This document shows, piece by piece, positions 18,938 to 28,107 of a stretch of 64,000 bases of DNA. Positions within the stretch are counted from its first letter, which is position 1. Each line of letters starts with the position of its first letter. The stretch comes from Paenibacillus oceani (GTDB lineage Bacteria > Bacillota > Bacilli > Paenibacillales > NBRC-103111): assembly GCF_014705615.1 (NCBI RefSeq), contig NZ_JACXJA010000035.1, positions 49,301-113,300 of the forward strand, given 5' to 3'. Under the pieces are notes generated by a model. The model saw only the letters and a program-made list of their open reading frames with translations. It ran no database searches and was not told the DNA's origin. Both the position numbers and the translations under genes were made by a program.

Positions 18938-20758
18938 CTACTCGCAGCGAATTTCCACAATCCGTGCATGGTCGAGTCCGTTTGTCGCGATCACCTCCCA
19001 TCTCAAGCAGTCGACTTCGCCAAGCTGCACATCGAATTGCAGCTGCCGCTGGTAGTTGCCCCGAACACGGGCAACCTCTTCGAAACGGCCCCCGATGCCG
19101 GCCTGAACATTGAAGTCTTTTAACGTTTCCGGCTGTGGCCCCCACTCCATTCGGTTATGATGCCCATCCGAATGCGTCAAGGCGAGATGGCGATGAAGCC
19201 CGGTGTCCAGCACGACCGTGATGCGCGATATTTGAACCGGGCGTTCCCAGCGAAGCTCCAGCCACGGCGCTGTATCCGCCGGGTCGGACATCCAGCGGTG
19301 CGTCCCGGGCACGGCTAAGTCCGGTCTGACGCCCCGCCTGCCATGCACGGAGCGGGTATGTCTGTCCGCAACTTGGGACGCGGCGCCGCCTGTTTGCTCC
19401 GACGAGGCTACGATGGCCGCTTCTGCTGCAAGATTCCGGTCCTCCAGCAGCTTGCCGGGCAAGAAAGCCCCTTGCCGCAACAGTTGCTGCTGCGTATCCC
19501 GGACAAGCTCCGGGTCGCGCCAGGCTTCGTGCGGCTTGCCGCTTCGAACCGCGAAGGCGGCATAAGTGCCCAGCCCTTCTCCCATCAAGGCGCATGTCGC
19601 CATGACCCGCGTGCTGGAGAAAGCGACGTGCGTCGCCGATATATTGCGCCCTGCGAACAATAGGTTGACGATATTGGCGCTGATGAGCGAGCGAAGCGGA
19701 ATGCCGTACATATAGGGCGTGTACGGATGAATATTCGGCTTCTCGTCCGCCGCCTCGATACCGCCGGGATGATGGATGTCCATCGACCATCCCCCGTAAG
19801 CGATCGTGTCGTGGAAATCCACCGACTGCTCCAAATCGTGCTGGGTCAGTACATGCTGTCCGACGAACCGCCGCGATTCCCGCTTCCCGGGAAGGAAGCC
19901 GAACCAGTCCAACGCCCAGTTCGCCGATTCCGGATGATGTCCGCTGTTCTTGATATGGTCCCATACGCCGAGCATGATGGCCAAAAGCTCGTCGCGGATC
20001 TCCTCGTTGTCCTTGATCGTATCCCGCATTCCGCCGTATTCGACCCACCAATATCCGTATTCCCATGTTGGATGCGAGCGGAACCACAAATCTTCCTCGG
20101 AAAAAGTCCGCGCCCACTTCGGCGCGACGAACGGCATCGGGCGCCCCATGTCACGGGAGGTGAACAGCAGCGAAGAGCCGAGCCGGTACGCGTCCCGATC
20201 ATCCCTTGCAAACGATTCCCCGTATTCCTCGGACGACTCCCGCCCGGTCGTGTACCGCGCTCCCGCTTCGCTTCCGAGCCGGCCGTCCCCGGTGCAATCG
20301 GCGAACAGCTCCGCTTCAATCTCGAAGTAATGTTCCGTGCTTTCCCGATTGACGTAGGCCGCCGCGATCCGGTCGCCGTCCATACGGACCCCGACCACGC
20401 ACGAATTAAGCATCAGCGTTAAGTTCGGTTCCGCACGACATGTTTCGTATAAAATCAGATCGAGCATATTGGCGCAGCGCTGCGGGTTGCGCACGGCGCA
20501 CTCCAGCATCATTTCCTCGACGATGCCGCTTTCCCGCGACTCGGTCTCAAGCGCCGCCCCCCGAACGGAAGCGCCGCTCACGTTCATTCGCACTTCCGAC
20601 GAGGCGTTGCCTCCCAGCACCGGGCGATCCTGACAAAGAACCGTGCGAATTCCGTTTCTGGCGGCAGCGACCGCTGCAGCTACTCCGGCCATCCCTCCTC
20701 CCGCCACGAACAGCTGTGTAGTTATTTTTTGCCTATTTGTTTGCTTGGTGCCCTTCAC
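18938..20758 (-). CDS. FAD-dependent oxidoreductase with C-terminal discoidin-like domain
   Basis: About 606 residues. The N-terminal Rossmann motif [20 protein letters not shown] binds FAD, and [16 protein letters not shown] and [17 protein letters not shown] are typical of the FAD_oxidored family. Residues beyond about 470 form a beta-rich segment ([34 protein letters not shown]) like an F5/8-type discoidin fold, which usually binds sugars. There is no signal peptide. I chose the GTG at 20758 because AGAGGAG lies 8 nt upstream; the open frame extends 25 codons further without one. It heads the operon with the binding protein and beta-helix gene. Related proteins accompany polysaccharide-use genes; the substrate is unknown. 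Confidence 0.85.
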   Translation of the reverse strand: MKGTKQTNRQKITTQLFVAGGGMAGVAAAVAAARNGIRTVLCQDRPVLGGNASSEVRMNVSGASVRGAALETESRESGIVEEMMLECAVRNPQRCANMLDLILYETCRAEPNLTLMLNSCVVGVRMDGDRIAAAYVNRESTEHYFEIEAELFADCTGDGRLGSEAGARYTTGRESSEEYGESFARDDRDAYRLGSSLLFTSRDMGRPMPFVAPKWARTFSEEDLWFRSHPTWEYGYWWVEYGGMRDTIKDNEEIRDELLAIMLGVWDHIKNSGHHPESANWALDWFGFLPGKRESRRFVGQHVLTQHDLEQSVDFHDTIAYGGWSMDIHHPGGIEAADEKPNIHPYTPYMYGIPLRSLISANIVNLLFAGRNISATHVAFSSTRVMATCALMGEGLGTYAAFAVRSGKPHEAWRDPELVRDTQQQLLRQGAFLPGKLLEDRNLAAEAAIVASSEQTGGAASQVADRHTRSVHGRRGVRPDLAVPGTHRWMSDPADTAPWLELRWERPVQISRITVVLDTGLHRHLALTHSDGHHNRMEWGPQPETLKDFNVQAGIGGRFEEVARVRGNYQRQLQFDVQLGEVDCLRWEVIATNGLDHARIVEIRCE

Positions 20759-20895
20759 TTCAATCTCTCCTCTATCCTGAAATCCGACTATCTCATTCCG
20801 GTGAACGGAGCCGTATTGAAAAAAAATCGTCACTTTCGTTTCATCGCATATTCCGTTATCGTAAGTACATACTCACAATCAGGCGGTGATCGCGC

Positions 20896-21711
20896 ATGGA
20901 AACGTATCGTCCCCGAGAACTTGCGGCTCGCATCGATTTTATTACAGTTTGGAACCATAAAAAGCGGTTTGAAAAAGACGAAGACACCGGCCCGCAATGG
21001 GTGCTGTTCGTCGTGGATGGCGGCAGTTTCCGGTTCGAGATCGGCGAGCTTACAGGAGTCGCGGAAAAAGGAGACCTTCTGCTCTGTCCGCCGGATATCG
21101 CTCTTAAGCGGGAAATGCTGCGCCCCGCCACTTTTCTCGTGCTGAACTTCTCCTGGTTCGCCGCCGGGGAGGAAATCCGCACCGAAAACCGGCTGTGCCC
21201 AAATCCGGTCGGCAAGCATCCGATCCGGGACAAACAGCGTTTCGCTTCCACTTACGGCTATCTCGCCATGCTTTCCCGGCGCCAGGACCCGCTCGGAGTC
21301 GGTCGCAGAAACTTTCTGCTTGCGGATCTGTGGGAACAATTCGACTGGGAATGGGAGACGCATCTCCATGAAACGAGAGTGATTCCCGACGACCCGCTGA
21401 TGGAAGAGGCGGAAGCCCATATCAAAGAAAACGCTTACAAAACTGTCAGCCTCAGTCAGCTCTCGTCCGCGATGGGACTTAGCACCGTGCAGTTCAGCCG
21501 CCGTTTCCGCAGCATGTTCGGCGTCAATCCGAGCGAGTATTTAAGCGAGCTTCGGCTTGACCGGGCCCGGACGCTGCTGCAGGAAACCGTGTGGACGATC
21601 GACAAAATCGCAGCCGCGTGCGGTTATAGCAACGGCTTTTATTTCAGCAGAGTGTTCTCGCAAAAGATGGGTATCACCCCTTCCGAATACCGCCGGGCGC
21701 ACCGGATTTGA
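20896..21711 (+). CDS. AraC-family regulator with cupin-like sensor domain
   Basis: A 271-residue protein. The N-terminal region (VLFVVDGGSFRFEIGELTG, DLLLCPPDIALKREML) is a cupin-like sugar-sensing domain. The C-terminal ~100 residues carry two helix-turn-helices, with LSSAMGLSTVQFSRRFRSMF and IAAACGYSNGFYFSRVFSQK and the signature ending MGITPSEYRR. It is transcribed divergently from the FAD oxidoreductase operon across 137 nt and most likely controls that operon. Confidence 0.9.
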   Translation: METYRPRELAARIDFITVWNHKKRFEKDEDTGPQWVLFVVDGGSFRFEIGELTGVAEKGDLLLCPPDIALKREMLRPATFLVLNFSWFAAGEEIRTENRLCPNPVGKHPIRDKQRFASTYGYLAMLSRRQDPLGVGRRNFLLADLWEQFDWEWETHLHETRVIPDDPLMEEAEAHIKENAYKTVSLSQLSSAMGLSTVQFSRRFRSMFGVNPSEYLSELRLDRARTLLQETVWTIDKIAAACGYSNGFYFSRVFSQKMGITPSEYRRAHRI

Positions 21712-22121
21712 TCGCTCCCGGCTTTACCGCTTTCGTATTCTCTTGTCTTAATTTTCATGGTATCATTCCCGTTTGAATAGATACATACAGGAATCGATCA
21801 AGTTTTATATATTTTTCTTCACGAAACTTGTCCATGCGCAAGAAAGTGAAAACCGGCTAAGAGGTTGCATGTTCAGCGAGGGGCGTCTTCCGTTAAGCTT
21901 GGCTGGCTAGGAAATCGATGCGTATGAATGAGGAGGAGAGCCGCCCGGATTCGATCCGGACAAATTCGCTCTGCTGGACCGAAGTCGATTACGTTCAAAG
22001 CTGATATCCGGTACAACGAACAAGCCCTGCCAGGCGGCATTCCGCGCTTGCAGGGCTTTTGCTTCTCCACTAGCGAGACATTTCAATTGGCGTTCGTTAT
22101 ATGGGCATGTATAGGAACACT
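21712..22121. other. Intergenic region, 410 bp
   Basis: No gene is supported here. It contains a hairpin at 22023-22057, described separately. A GGATTCGATCC stretch near 21949 is a short palindrome; the surrounding sequence does not fold as a tRNA. Confidence 0.5.
22023..22057 (+). terminator. Weak hairpin terminator
   Basis: The stem AGCCCTGC / GCAGGGCT has a 19-nt loop that can itself pair partly (GGCGG with CCGC) and is followed by TTTGCTTCT. It could end the AraC transcript, although it lies 310 nt past that gene. Confidence 0.4.
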
Positions 22122-22829
22122 CTAACACCTTACATATTTGCGTTTGAACCCAATCTGCTCTTTATCTATTGCTTTTTGAATATTGTCGGAAGCGTTCAGA
22201 AACTTGCTTTTTTTCTGGTCTTGCTTGACTTCTACCGACCCTACCGCCTTTGCGGTTTCGACCGCCTTGTCATGGAGAGGACGGTACGATACCGCCACAG
22301 TGTAAATAAAATTGTTCATGGCATATTTCGCTCGTTCCGGTGCATCGTGAATCGTTTTTTGCACAAGGTCCAGCATGGCAGCGAGCTTGCTTTCGTGAAA
22401 CTCGCTGTCCGGCCGATTGCCCAGCAGCCAGCAGTAGCAGCTCCAGCCTCCCGACATTCTTAGCTCCTCGCCGCTGGCGATCCATTTGTCGGAAACGTCT
22501 TGGGCAATGTCTGATTCTGCCAAAGTGACGGCCACTACATAATCGGACAGCATATAAAAATAAGCTGTGTCCATCCAGCGGTCATAATCCGCTTCGGTCA
22601 TCGCTTTGGGATCGGCAATGATGCCGGCAAAGTACATGGCGTCGTAATTGCCTGTGCTGTATAGCTGCTCTGCCAAAGGCTGATTGATTTTGATTTTTTT
22701 GGCGATCGGTTTCATTTGGCCTGTAGCTACGCCGAAAAGCGGTTCGTGCGCGCCATTGGACATATACATTTTTTTGGATCGTTCCTTGCCGAGAGCTTCA
22801 AGCTCCTGCATCACTATTTCGAAGTTCAT
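22122..22829 (-). CDS. DNA alkylation repair protein, AlkD-like HEAT-repeat family
   Basis: About 235 residues, almost all helical and without a signal. Segments such as EPLFGVATGQMKPIAKKIKI, ADYDRWMDTAYFYMLSDYVV and MSGGWSCYCWLLGNRPDSEF fit the DNA_alkylation family of HEAT-like repeat glycosylases that remove bulky or positively charged alkylated bases. The divergent subgroup here may not have the classical AlkD catalytic set, so activity is not certain. The start at 22829 has AAGGAAG upstream; the frame stays open 11 codons further up. Confidence 0.75.
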   Translation of the reverse strand: MNFEIVMQELEALGKERSKKMYMSNGAHEPLFGVATGQMKPIAKKIKINQPLAEQLYSTGNYDAMYFAGIIADPKAMTEADYDRWMDTAYFYMLSDYVVAVTLAESDIAQDVSDKWIASGEELRMSGGWSCYCWLLGNRPDSEFHESKLAAMLDLVQKTIHDAPERAKYAMNNFIYTVAVSYRPLHDKAVETAKAVGSVEVKQDQKKSKFLNASDNIQKAIDKEQIGFKRKYVRC

Positions 22830-23430
22830 TATTTTCACTTCCTTATTTTTGAAGGTATTCAAAATCTATCTGATCGTTAAACTGGACAAAGAGCCTATAA
22901 TATAGCCTTTCGCAGACTTTTTACTGATTACTATACTATCATTATCTTATCACATTAGAGTGATTAACGTTTATTTATGTTCAATACCTGTGACGAGTCG
23001 CATCTAATATTTTTAATGCCATTAAGTGTTATTTTTCATGCTCGGCCGCAGCCTGCTCGATCTTGATTAGGATAGGATCTTCCAGTATTAGCTATATTAC
23101 TTTTTAGTGGATGTAATTTTTTATCAATTTCAAGAATACTTTTGACCTATCACCACGTGATTCTAAGAGCTGTCTAAATGGGAATCTCCCTAATTGATTT
23201 GATAACTATACTTTTATCGCCATTACAAATTCCGACAGATTGCTACCTTTCAAGGAAACGCCGGATTAATAAATTTGTCTGAACGACCTATTCACGAAAC
23301 CATTAAATTGGCTCCTTATTCCCATTATTGTGGGTTCAAACTTTGCTATGATGTATCGTGTGTCAAGTTCCATCCACATCCAGACCTTCTTTTTTGCGCC
23401 TCAATCCGCAACGCCGAGGAGTGAACGCTC
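22830..23430. other. AT-rich intergenic region before the caspase operon, 600 bp
   Basis: No coding frame with a ribosome site was found. Base composition is clearly lower in GC than the operon that follows, which starts 11 nt after GGAG at the right end. The operon promoter must lie here, but no box pair was convincing. Confidence 0.5.
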
Positions 23431-25638
23431 ATGCCGATCCAGTTCAATGCTACTTTCGCGAAGCTTAACGTCCTTAACAATCCCGCTATTACCGAAGCCC
23501 TATCCCGAATTCGCCTGAACGAAAAGGACTACTCCCGGGAAGAATTGACCGTCCCCGTATGTCCGACGGAGGAAGTAAGCGACACGATCCTGATGGAGCA
23601 GCCGGCCAACTCAGCCAGCAAAGTTTACGTGCCCCGCTACAAGGTAGCCACGGAGAGAACGGCCGGCGGACAAGAGCAATATCGCATCACCGTAGAAGAA
23701 CGAGCACCGGGATGGGTGATGCGCGTTCATCTGATCCGAGGTCCGGCCAAGGAAATCGAACAGACGTCACGGGATGCGTCTGCACTTTCGCACCGGGTAT
23801 CCGTGATTTTGCGGTATGTGCTCATCGGGTCGGGCGGGGTGCAGAAGGAATTGAAGTTCGGAGATATACTCGAGGAACCGGACGGTATCCAGGCTGCGGT
23901 GCAGCTAGACAGTATGGCCGAACGCGACGAATTGTACGCCGCTCTTACAGAGCCCCAGTCAAATGCAGTTCTGATCGTCCGACGTACCGTTCAGGTCGCC
24001 ATCCCGGTTGTCGCGCCCAAAGAGACGCCATCAAAACCGCCCTACACAGGCCCGTTGTCGATTCCAATCGGCCCGATCAAACCGATTGGCGGCCCAAGGC
24101 CTTTCCCGGTGCGTACGATGAATTCCGTTCAGCCACAAGTTCAGCCCCTCTCAATCCGCACATCCAGAGCCTTCCCTGCCTTAAGTAAGAGCAAGATTGA
24201 CAAAGTCAAACTCTCTACCGACTTGATCTCCGTCGAAAGAAGAGAAACGACTCACATCGACTTGTCTGTCTTGAAGCCGAAGCAGCGTTATCGGATCGTC
24301 GACCGCGTGTTGGACATCCAGCTTCCTTTCTATTTCCCGGCCAACCTGCACGACTACATCTTCGGCGGCATTTCGCCCGCAAGCGACGGTCCGGGCCTGA
24401 TCCGGCATCAGGTTCGTTACGGCAACGATTTCCACAGCTATTATCAAGAGACGAGCCGCCGGTATTTGTTCTATTACCTCCCGGATGCCTTCAAACTCGC
24501 ACGCTTGCCCGTCCCGCCCTACCTGCCGTTCCTATCAGCCAAATTTACTTCCGAAGACGGTTCGCTCCAAACGTCGCGGGCGACTCTCGATTATGCAGCG
24601 GCCCCTTACGTCGACCTTGATCGGCTGGAAGCTTCCGCTCGAGAGCTGAAAGCTCATGTAAGCGGGACTCTCCCGGACGGGATTGCAGGCCCTGTCTTTC
24701 AACCGCTGCTGGCAGACGCGGACCGGTTGGCGTTCCGGCTGTCTCTCCCCAATGCCCCCGGACCGTTCCAGCTTCGCGAGGGAGCGCTGGTCAACCTGAA
24801 GGAAGGCATCGTAGATGCGCTGTCGCTGTCGCTCCAAGAGCTGCAACAGGTGTTCGATGCGCTTATGGGGTCGGGGACCGCAGCGTTCTTCATGACGGGA
24901 GAGGTGGAGGTCAGCCTGGACGACGAGCATAACCGGGTCGCCGAGAAAGTACCGTTCACAGCACGCATGGATGATCTCGCCGGAGAACTCTTCGACTATA
25001 CCTATACTGCCGATCCCGACTCCGCAGGCGTTATCGTTAAAATTCGGAATTGGATTGAAAGCCCGGTTCGGATCCGCCAGGTGAGCGCCAAACTGTTCCG
25101 CGAAGGAACCGAGGTTCCCTGCGAGCTCCAAGGGCTTACGCTGCCGGTCGAGTCTCTCTCCTCGGGTGATGAGCTCGTGTTTACGGTGGCCCCTGCGCCA
25201 GGTCAGACGATCGAAGGCAATGGCTCGGCCTCGGTACTCTTAGGTCCGCGCGACATTACTGTTCTGCCCGATCGGGAAGCGATCTGGAGCGCGATCCAAG
25301 ATCCGTTTACCGCTTTGTACGAGCAGGAGATTACGGTCAAGACGCTACCGGCCATCTTCAACCTGCCCCCAGGCAAGCCGGAGGAAGAACGGCTGAGCGA
25401 GATCGTTGTCGAGCTGAGGCACGGAGAGAACGGCAGCGTCACCGTCTCGCTCAGCGCCGAGCATCCCGTGGTCAAAGTGGCACTGCCGTTCCCGATTGCG
25501 GATGTGCTCCTGCGACGAGAGAACAGTGGCGCCTATGAGTACAGAGTCAGCGCCATTAGACTTAGCGGGCAAGCGACGAAGGAATGGAAGGCAAAAAGCG
25601 GCGATTTACTCTATATCTTGCAAGGAGATGTAGGATGA
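23431..25638 (+). CDS. Unknown 735-residue protein, first gene of the caspase operon
   Basis: I do not recognise a characterised family. There is no signal peptide or membrane segment. Residues 1-150 are mixed alpha/beta, and 190-260 are proline-rich (KETPSKPPYTGPLSIPIGPI). The middle holds VLDIQLPFYFPANLHDYIFG and a tyrosine-rich stretch SYYQETSRRYLFYYLPDAFK near 335-355. Around residues 455-500 the segment LSLSLQELQQVFDALMGSGT followed by beta strands resembles the paired helix-and-strand unit found in the next five genes. The C-terminal 230 residues are beta-rich. The start follows GGAG by 11 nt. It ends 1 nt before the next gene, so it belongs to the same transcript. Confidence 0.7.
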   Translation: MPIQFNATFAKLNVLNNPAITEALSRIRLNEKDYSREELTVPVCPTEEVSDTILMEQPANSASKVYVPRYKVATERTAGGQEQYRITVEERAPGWVMRVHLIRGPAKEIEQTSRDASALSHRVSVILRYVLIGSGGVQKELKFGDILEEPDGIQAAVQLDSMAERDELYAALTEPQSNAVLIVRRTVQVAIPVVAPKETPSKPPYTGPLSIPIGPIKPIGGPRPFPVRTMNSVQPQVQPLSIRTSRAFPALSKSKIDKVKLSTDLISVERRETTHIDLSVLKPKQRYRIVDRVLDIQLPFYFPANLHDYIFGGISPASDGPGLIRHQVRYGNDFHSYYQETSRRYLFYYLPDAFKLARLPVPPYLPFLSAKFTSEDGSLQTSRATLDYAAAPYVDLDRLEASARELKAHVSGTLPDGIAGPVFQPLLADADRLAFRLSLPNAPGPFQLREGALVNLKEGIVDALSLSLQELQQVFDALMGSGTAAFFMTGEVEVSLDDEHNRVAEKVPFTARMDDLAGELFDYTYTADPDSAGVIVKIRNWIESPVRIRQVSAKLFREGTEVPCELQGLTLPVESLSSGDELVFTVAPAPGQTIEGNGSASVLLGPRDITVLPDREAIWSAIQDPFTALYEQEITVKTLPAIFNLPPGKPEEERLSEIVVELRHGENGSVTVSLSAEHPVVKVALPFPIADVLLRRENSGAYEYRVSAIRLSGQATKEWKAKSGDLLYILQGDVG

Positions 25639-25639
25639 G

Positions 25640-27451
25640 ATGAGGCGACTGGACTTCCAACAATCTATTCCCTGCGACGAATCCCGCATCTACTACCCCT
25701 TCGAGGGACGAGGACCTTTCGTCATCACTCCGGATAAGCTGGAAATCGCCATCGGATCCGATGGGTTGCCGGATCTGAGGCTGCAGCTGTACCGGGGCCA
25801 GAATCCGATGCTGCCTCCGTCGCCATACGGCATCTTTCAACTGCGTCTGAAACCGCACAGCCCGATCGAGAACGCTTCCGTTTTGCTTCGCGAACGGAAA
25901 CCCGGCGCCGAGCTCGAACCGGCGATTTTTACTGGAGGCTGCCTCCGGCTGGTAGCTCCGGCTGGCGTAGACTTGCCGGCGGAAGCCTCCCGCCCGCTCC
26001 CTCTGGGGTGGAACGGACTTACGAACGCCCGCCTTTTACTGCGGCTGACGTCCGAAGGAGCACAGTTGCTGAAGCAACTGCTGGAGGACGAGACGCTGCC
26101 CATGCGGGCCCAGATCGAACTGGAGTTGGCAGGCATTGCTCCCCGCTTGCCCCATCGCGTCCGCATAGATCCGGAGCGCTTCCATGCCGCGATGAAGGCC
26201 AGCTTGGACGAGGAAGGCCGGATCGCCCGTGACGCGCTGACGAGCCGGTTCTGCGGAGACTTGTCCAAACTCGGACTAACTGTTGAGGGTGAAGGTTCGG
26301 GCGACATTCGCGACCCCATGGAATTAGCGGAAACGTTGACGGATTGGGTCCGGACCCGGTTTGGCGAATTCGCAGCTGCTCCGGATGCGGACGGCCGCGG
26401 GTATATGGCGCTGCCCGGACTGGATATCAGCGGGACCGGCGGGAGTGGGCGAATGGAATGGGATTTGTCCCAACCGCTTAAAACTTGGCGGCCGCTAGTA
26501 TTGTCCCTCCATCCTTTCGATTCGGCCCGCCAAGCTATCCGTTCGGTCGGCATCGAAGCGATCGCTCCGCCGCCGATTGTAGTACCCGCTCTGCCGACCG
26601 GTTTGCATCAAGTCGACGTGTCCGCGAATATCCCGGGAGAGCGGCCCGGCGTCGCGGCGATCGGCGTCACGTTGCGGGCTCCGCCTAGGCCGCCCGTGCG
26701 GCCTCAGGGGGTCAGCGTCTCGGCCGAGCTGATCTCTCCTATTGACACGGCGGCCATCCGGCTGAAGCTTACTCCGGCTGAACCGCTGGAATACACATAC
26801 TCTACGTTTGCGATTCTGGATAACTCCAGGAATAGCCGCCAACTGGACGGGCCATATCTCGCCGCCAGCGGCGACCGGCTGTATCTCACGCCAGCCGATT
26901 TTCCCGTCCGGTTCATTCCGCAAGCCGCCGACAAAGGATTGTTGGACCTGGCTTCCGTTCACGGACGAATCACATGGATCGAGGATGGGAGGACGGAATC
27001 CTTGACCTTCGACTTGGACGAAGGACGGACGGAATCGGCAATCGGGATCCCGTCAGGTGCTTCTTCCGCAACCGTCGAATACGAGTTCCGCGCGCGAAAA
27101 GGAGATCGGGTGCTGAAGCGAGGACCGCTCCCCCTCGAGCCGCAGCTTCTGGGGGTGTTCATGTTCCCGGAGTACGGCTCGCACGAAATCGTCGTCGAAC
27201 TTGACGAGTCGAACACCGCACCGCTGGTGGCGATCGACTTGCTTCCGGAGGAACGGTCCGAGTCGGAGAAAGCGATAATCGTCGTAGCATTGACGCCGGA
27301 GCAGCCTCGGAAGACGGTTACATACTTTGCATCCTCCCCCTTCCATGCCGGCTATCGTTATCGGCGGCACGCGGGAAGCGATGGCAAAGCCGGACCTTGG
27401 TCCGACGTCAGGTCGCCTTTTGAACGTCTGATTGTGCGAGGAGGTGAATGA
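25640..27451 (+). CDS. Unknown 603-residue beta-rich protein, caspase operon
   Basis: No characterised family is recognised and there is no signal or membrane helix. Near residues 138-185, EGAQLLKQLLEDETLPMRAQ and the strands after it match the unit shared with the four following beta-rich genes (pattern: small-Gly-Ala, two leucines, a helix, then Pro and three strands, ending RxDxxRF). Residues 190-280 are helical. A proline-rich linker (APPRPPVRPQGVSV) near 345 precedes three or more beta-sandwich-like repeats. It starts 1 nt after the previous stop with AGGAG nearby. It probably makes part of the same assembly as its paralogues; that is inference. Confidence 0.68.
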   Translation: MRRLDFQQSIPCDESRIYYPFEGRGPFVITPDKLEIAIGSDGLPDLRLQLYRGQNPMLPPSPYGIFQLRLKPHSPIENASVLLRERKPGAELEPAIFTGGCLRLVAPAGVDLPAEASRPLPLGWNGLTNARLLLRLTSEGAQLLKQLLEDETLPMRAQIELELAGIAPRLPHRVRIDPERFHAAMKASLDEEGRIARDALTSRFCGDLSKLGLTVEGEGSGDIRDPMELAETLTDWVRTRFGEFAAAPDADGRGYMALPGLDISGTGGSGRMEWDLSQPLKTWRPLVLSLHPFDSARQAIRSVGIEAIAPPPIVVPALPTGLHQVDVSANIPGERPGVAAIGVTLRAPPRPPVRPQGVSVSAELISPIDTAAIRLKLTPAEPLEYTYSTFAILDNSRNSRQLDGPYLAASGDRLYLTPADFPVRFIPQAADKGLLDLASVHGRITWIEDGRTESLTFDLDEGRTESAIGIPSGASSATVEYEFRARKGDRVLKRGPLPLEPQLLGVFMFPEYGSHEIVVELDESNTAPLVAIDLLPEERSESEKAIIVVALTPEQPRKTVTYFASSPFHAGYRYRRHAGSDGKAGPWSDVRSPFERLIVRGGE

Positions 27452-27453
27452 AC

Positions 27454-28053
27454 ATGCCCGATGGGCAAGACGAGGTCGGATTTCGATTTCAAAATGTGCT
27501 CTGCTATGCGGATCCCTTCGAGCCTCAAGCTTTTTATTACAGACCTGCTTCCCCTATGCCGGAACGCGATCCGACAGGCCGGCCCTCGCTGATTCTCTGG
27601 CTGGGCGAAGCCGGATCGCGTCTGCAGTTCGCTGCCCAGTGGACGGCGGAAGAACCGGCGATTGCGGCGCTGCGCACAGAGATCATGAGGCGGTACCCGG
27701 AGCGGAGGCTCTCCCCCTCCGCCATACGGCTTCTGCCGGAGCTGGCCGACATCGATCGGGTGTCGCTGGAAATCGGCGCCGGGACGGGGACGGGCGTCTT
27801 CACGGAGGTGCAGTGCTCCCCCTCCTCCGGGTATCCGCCCTACAATGCCTTGTTCAACGCGGCGCTGACACCGGAGCATGCTCGGCAGGCGGCCAGGGCG
27901 CTTAACGGCGCTCCGGATTGCGTGAGGGTCATCTATCGGGGGAGCATTCGCCGATCCGGGAAGGGACACATTCCCTTCGAGGCTTCCGCCGACGTAAGCG
28001 CCTGGTTCCCCGATGGCAGCGGGACAGGGCACATCCGAATCATTCCCACTTGA
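27454..28053 (+). CDS. Unknown ~199-residue mini-paralogue, caspase operon
   Basis: No characterised family is recognised. The order of segments matches only the N-terminal part of the larger neighbours: a tyrosine-proline entry (FEPQAFYYRPASP), beta strands, a helix (ALRTEIMRRYPER), strands (VSLEIGAGTGTGVFTEVQC), and the shared unit TPEHARQAARALNGAPDCVR near residues 138-170. It therefore looks like a stand-alone copy of the common N-terminal module. GGAGG lies 9 nt before the ATG at 27454; an ATG at 27448 overlaps the previous stop but is only 3 nt from that site. Confidence 0.68.
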   Translation: MPDGQDEVGFRFQNVLCYADPFEPQAFYYRPASPMPERDPTGRPSLILWLGEAGSRLQFAAQWTAEEPAIAALRTEIMRRYPERRLSPSAIRLLPELADIDRVSLEIGAGTGTGVFTEVQCSPSSGYPPYNALFNAALTPEHARQAARALNGAPDCVRVIYRGSIRRSGKGHIPFEASADVSAWFPDGSGTGHIRIIPT

Positions 28054-28107
28054 ATCCCGACGCAGGCTCGGGAATCAGCGAGGAACATCTCAAGGAGGAA
28101 AAATGCG

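Noticed and set aside
21930..22060. Possible tRNA or other structured RNA
   Set aside because: The GGATTCGATCC palindrome resembles a T-arm, but acceptor and anticodon stems cannot be built around it and there is no CCA end.
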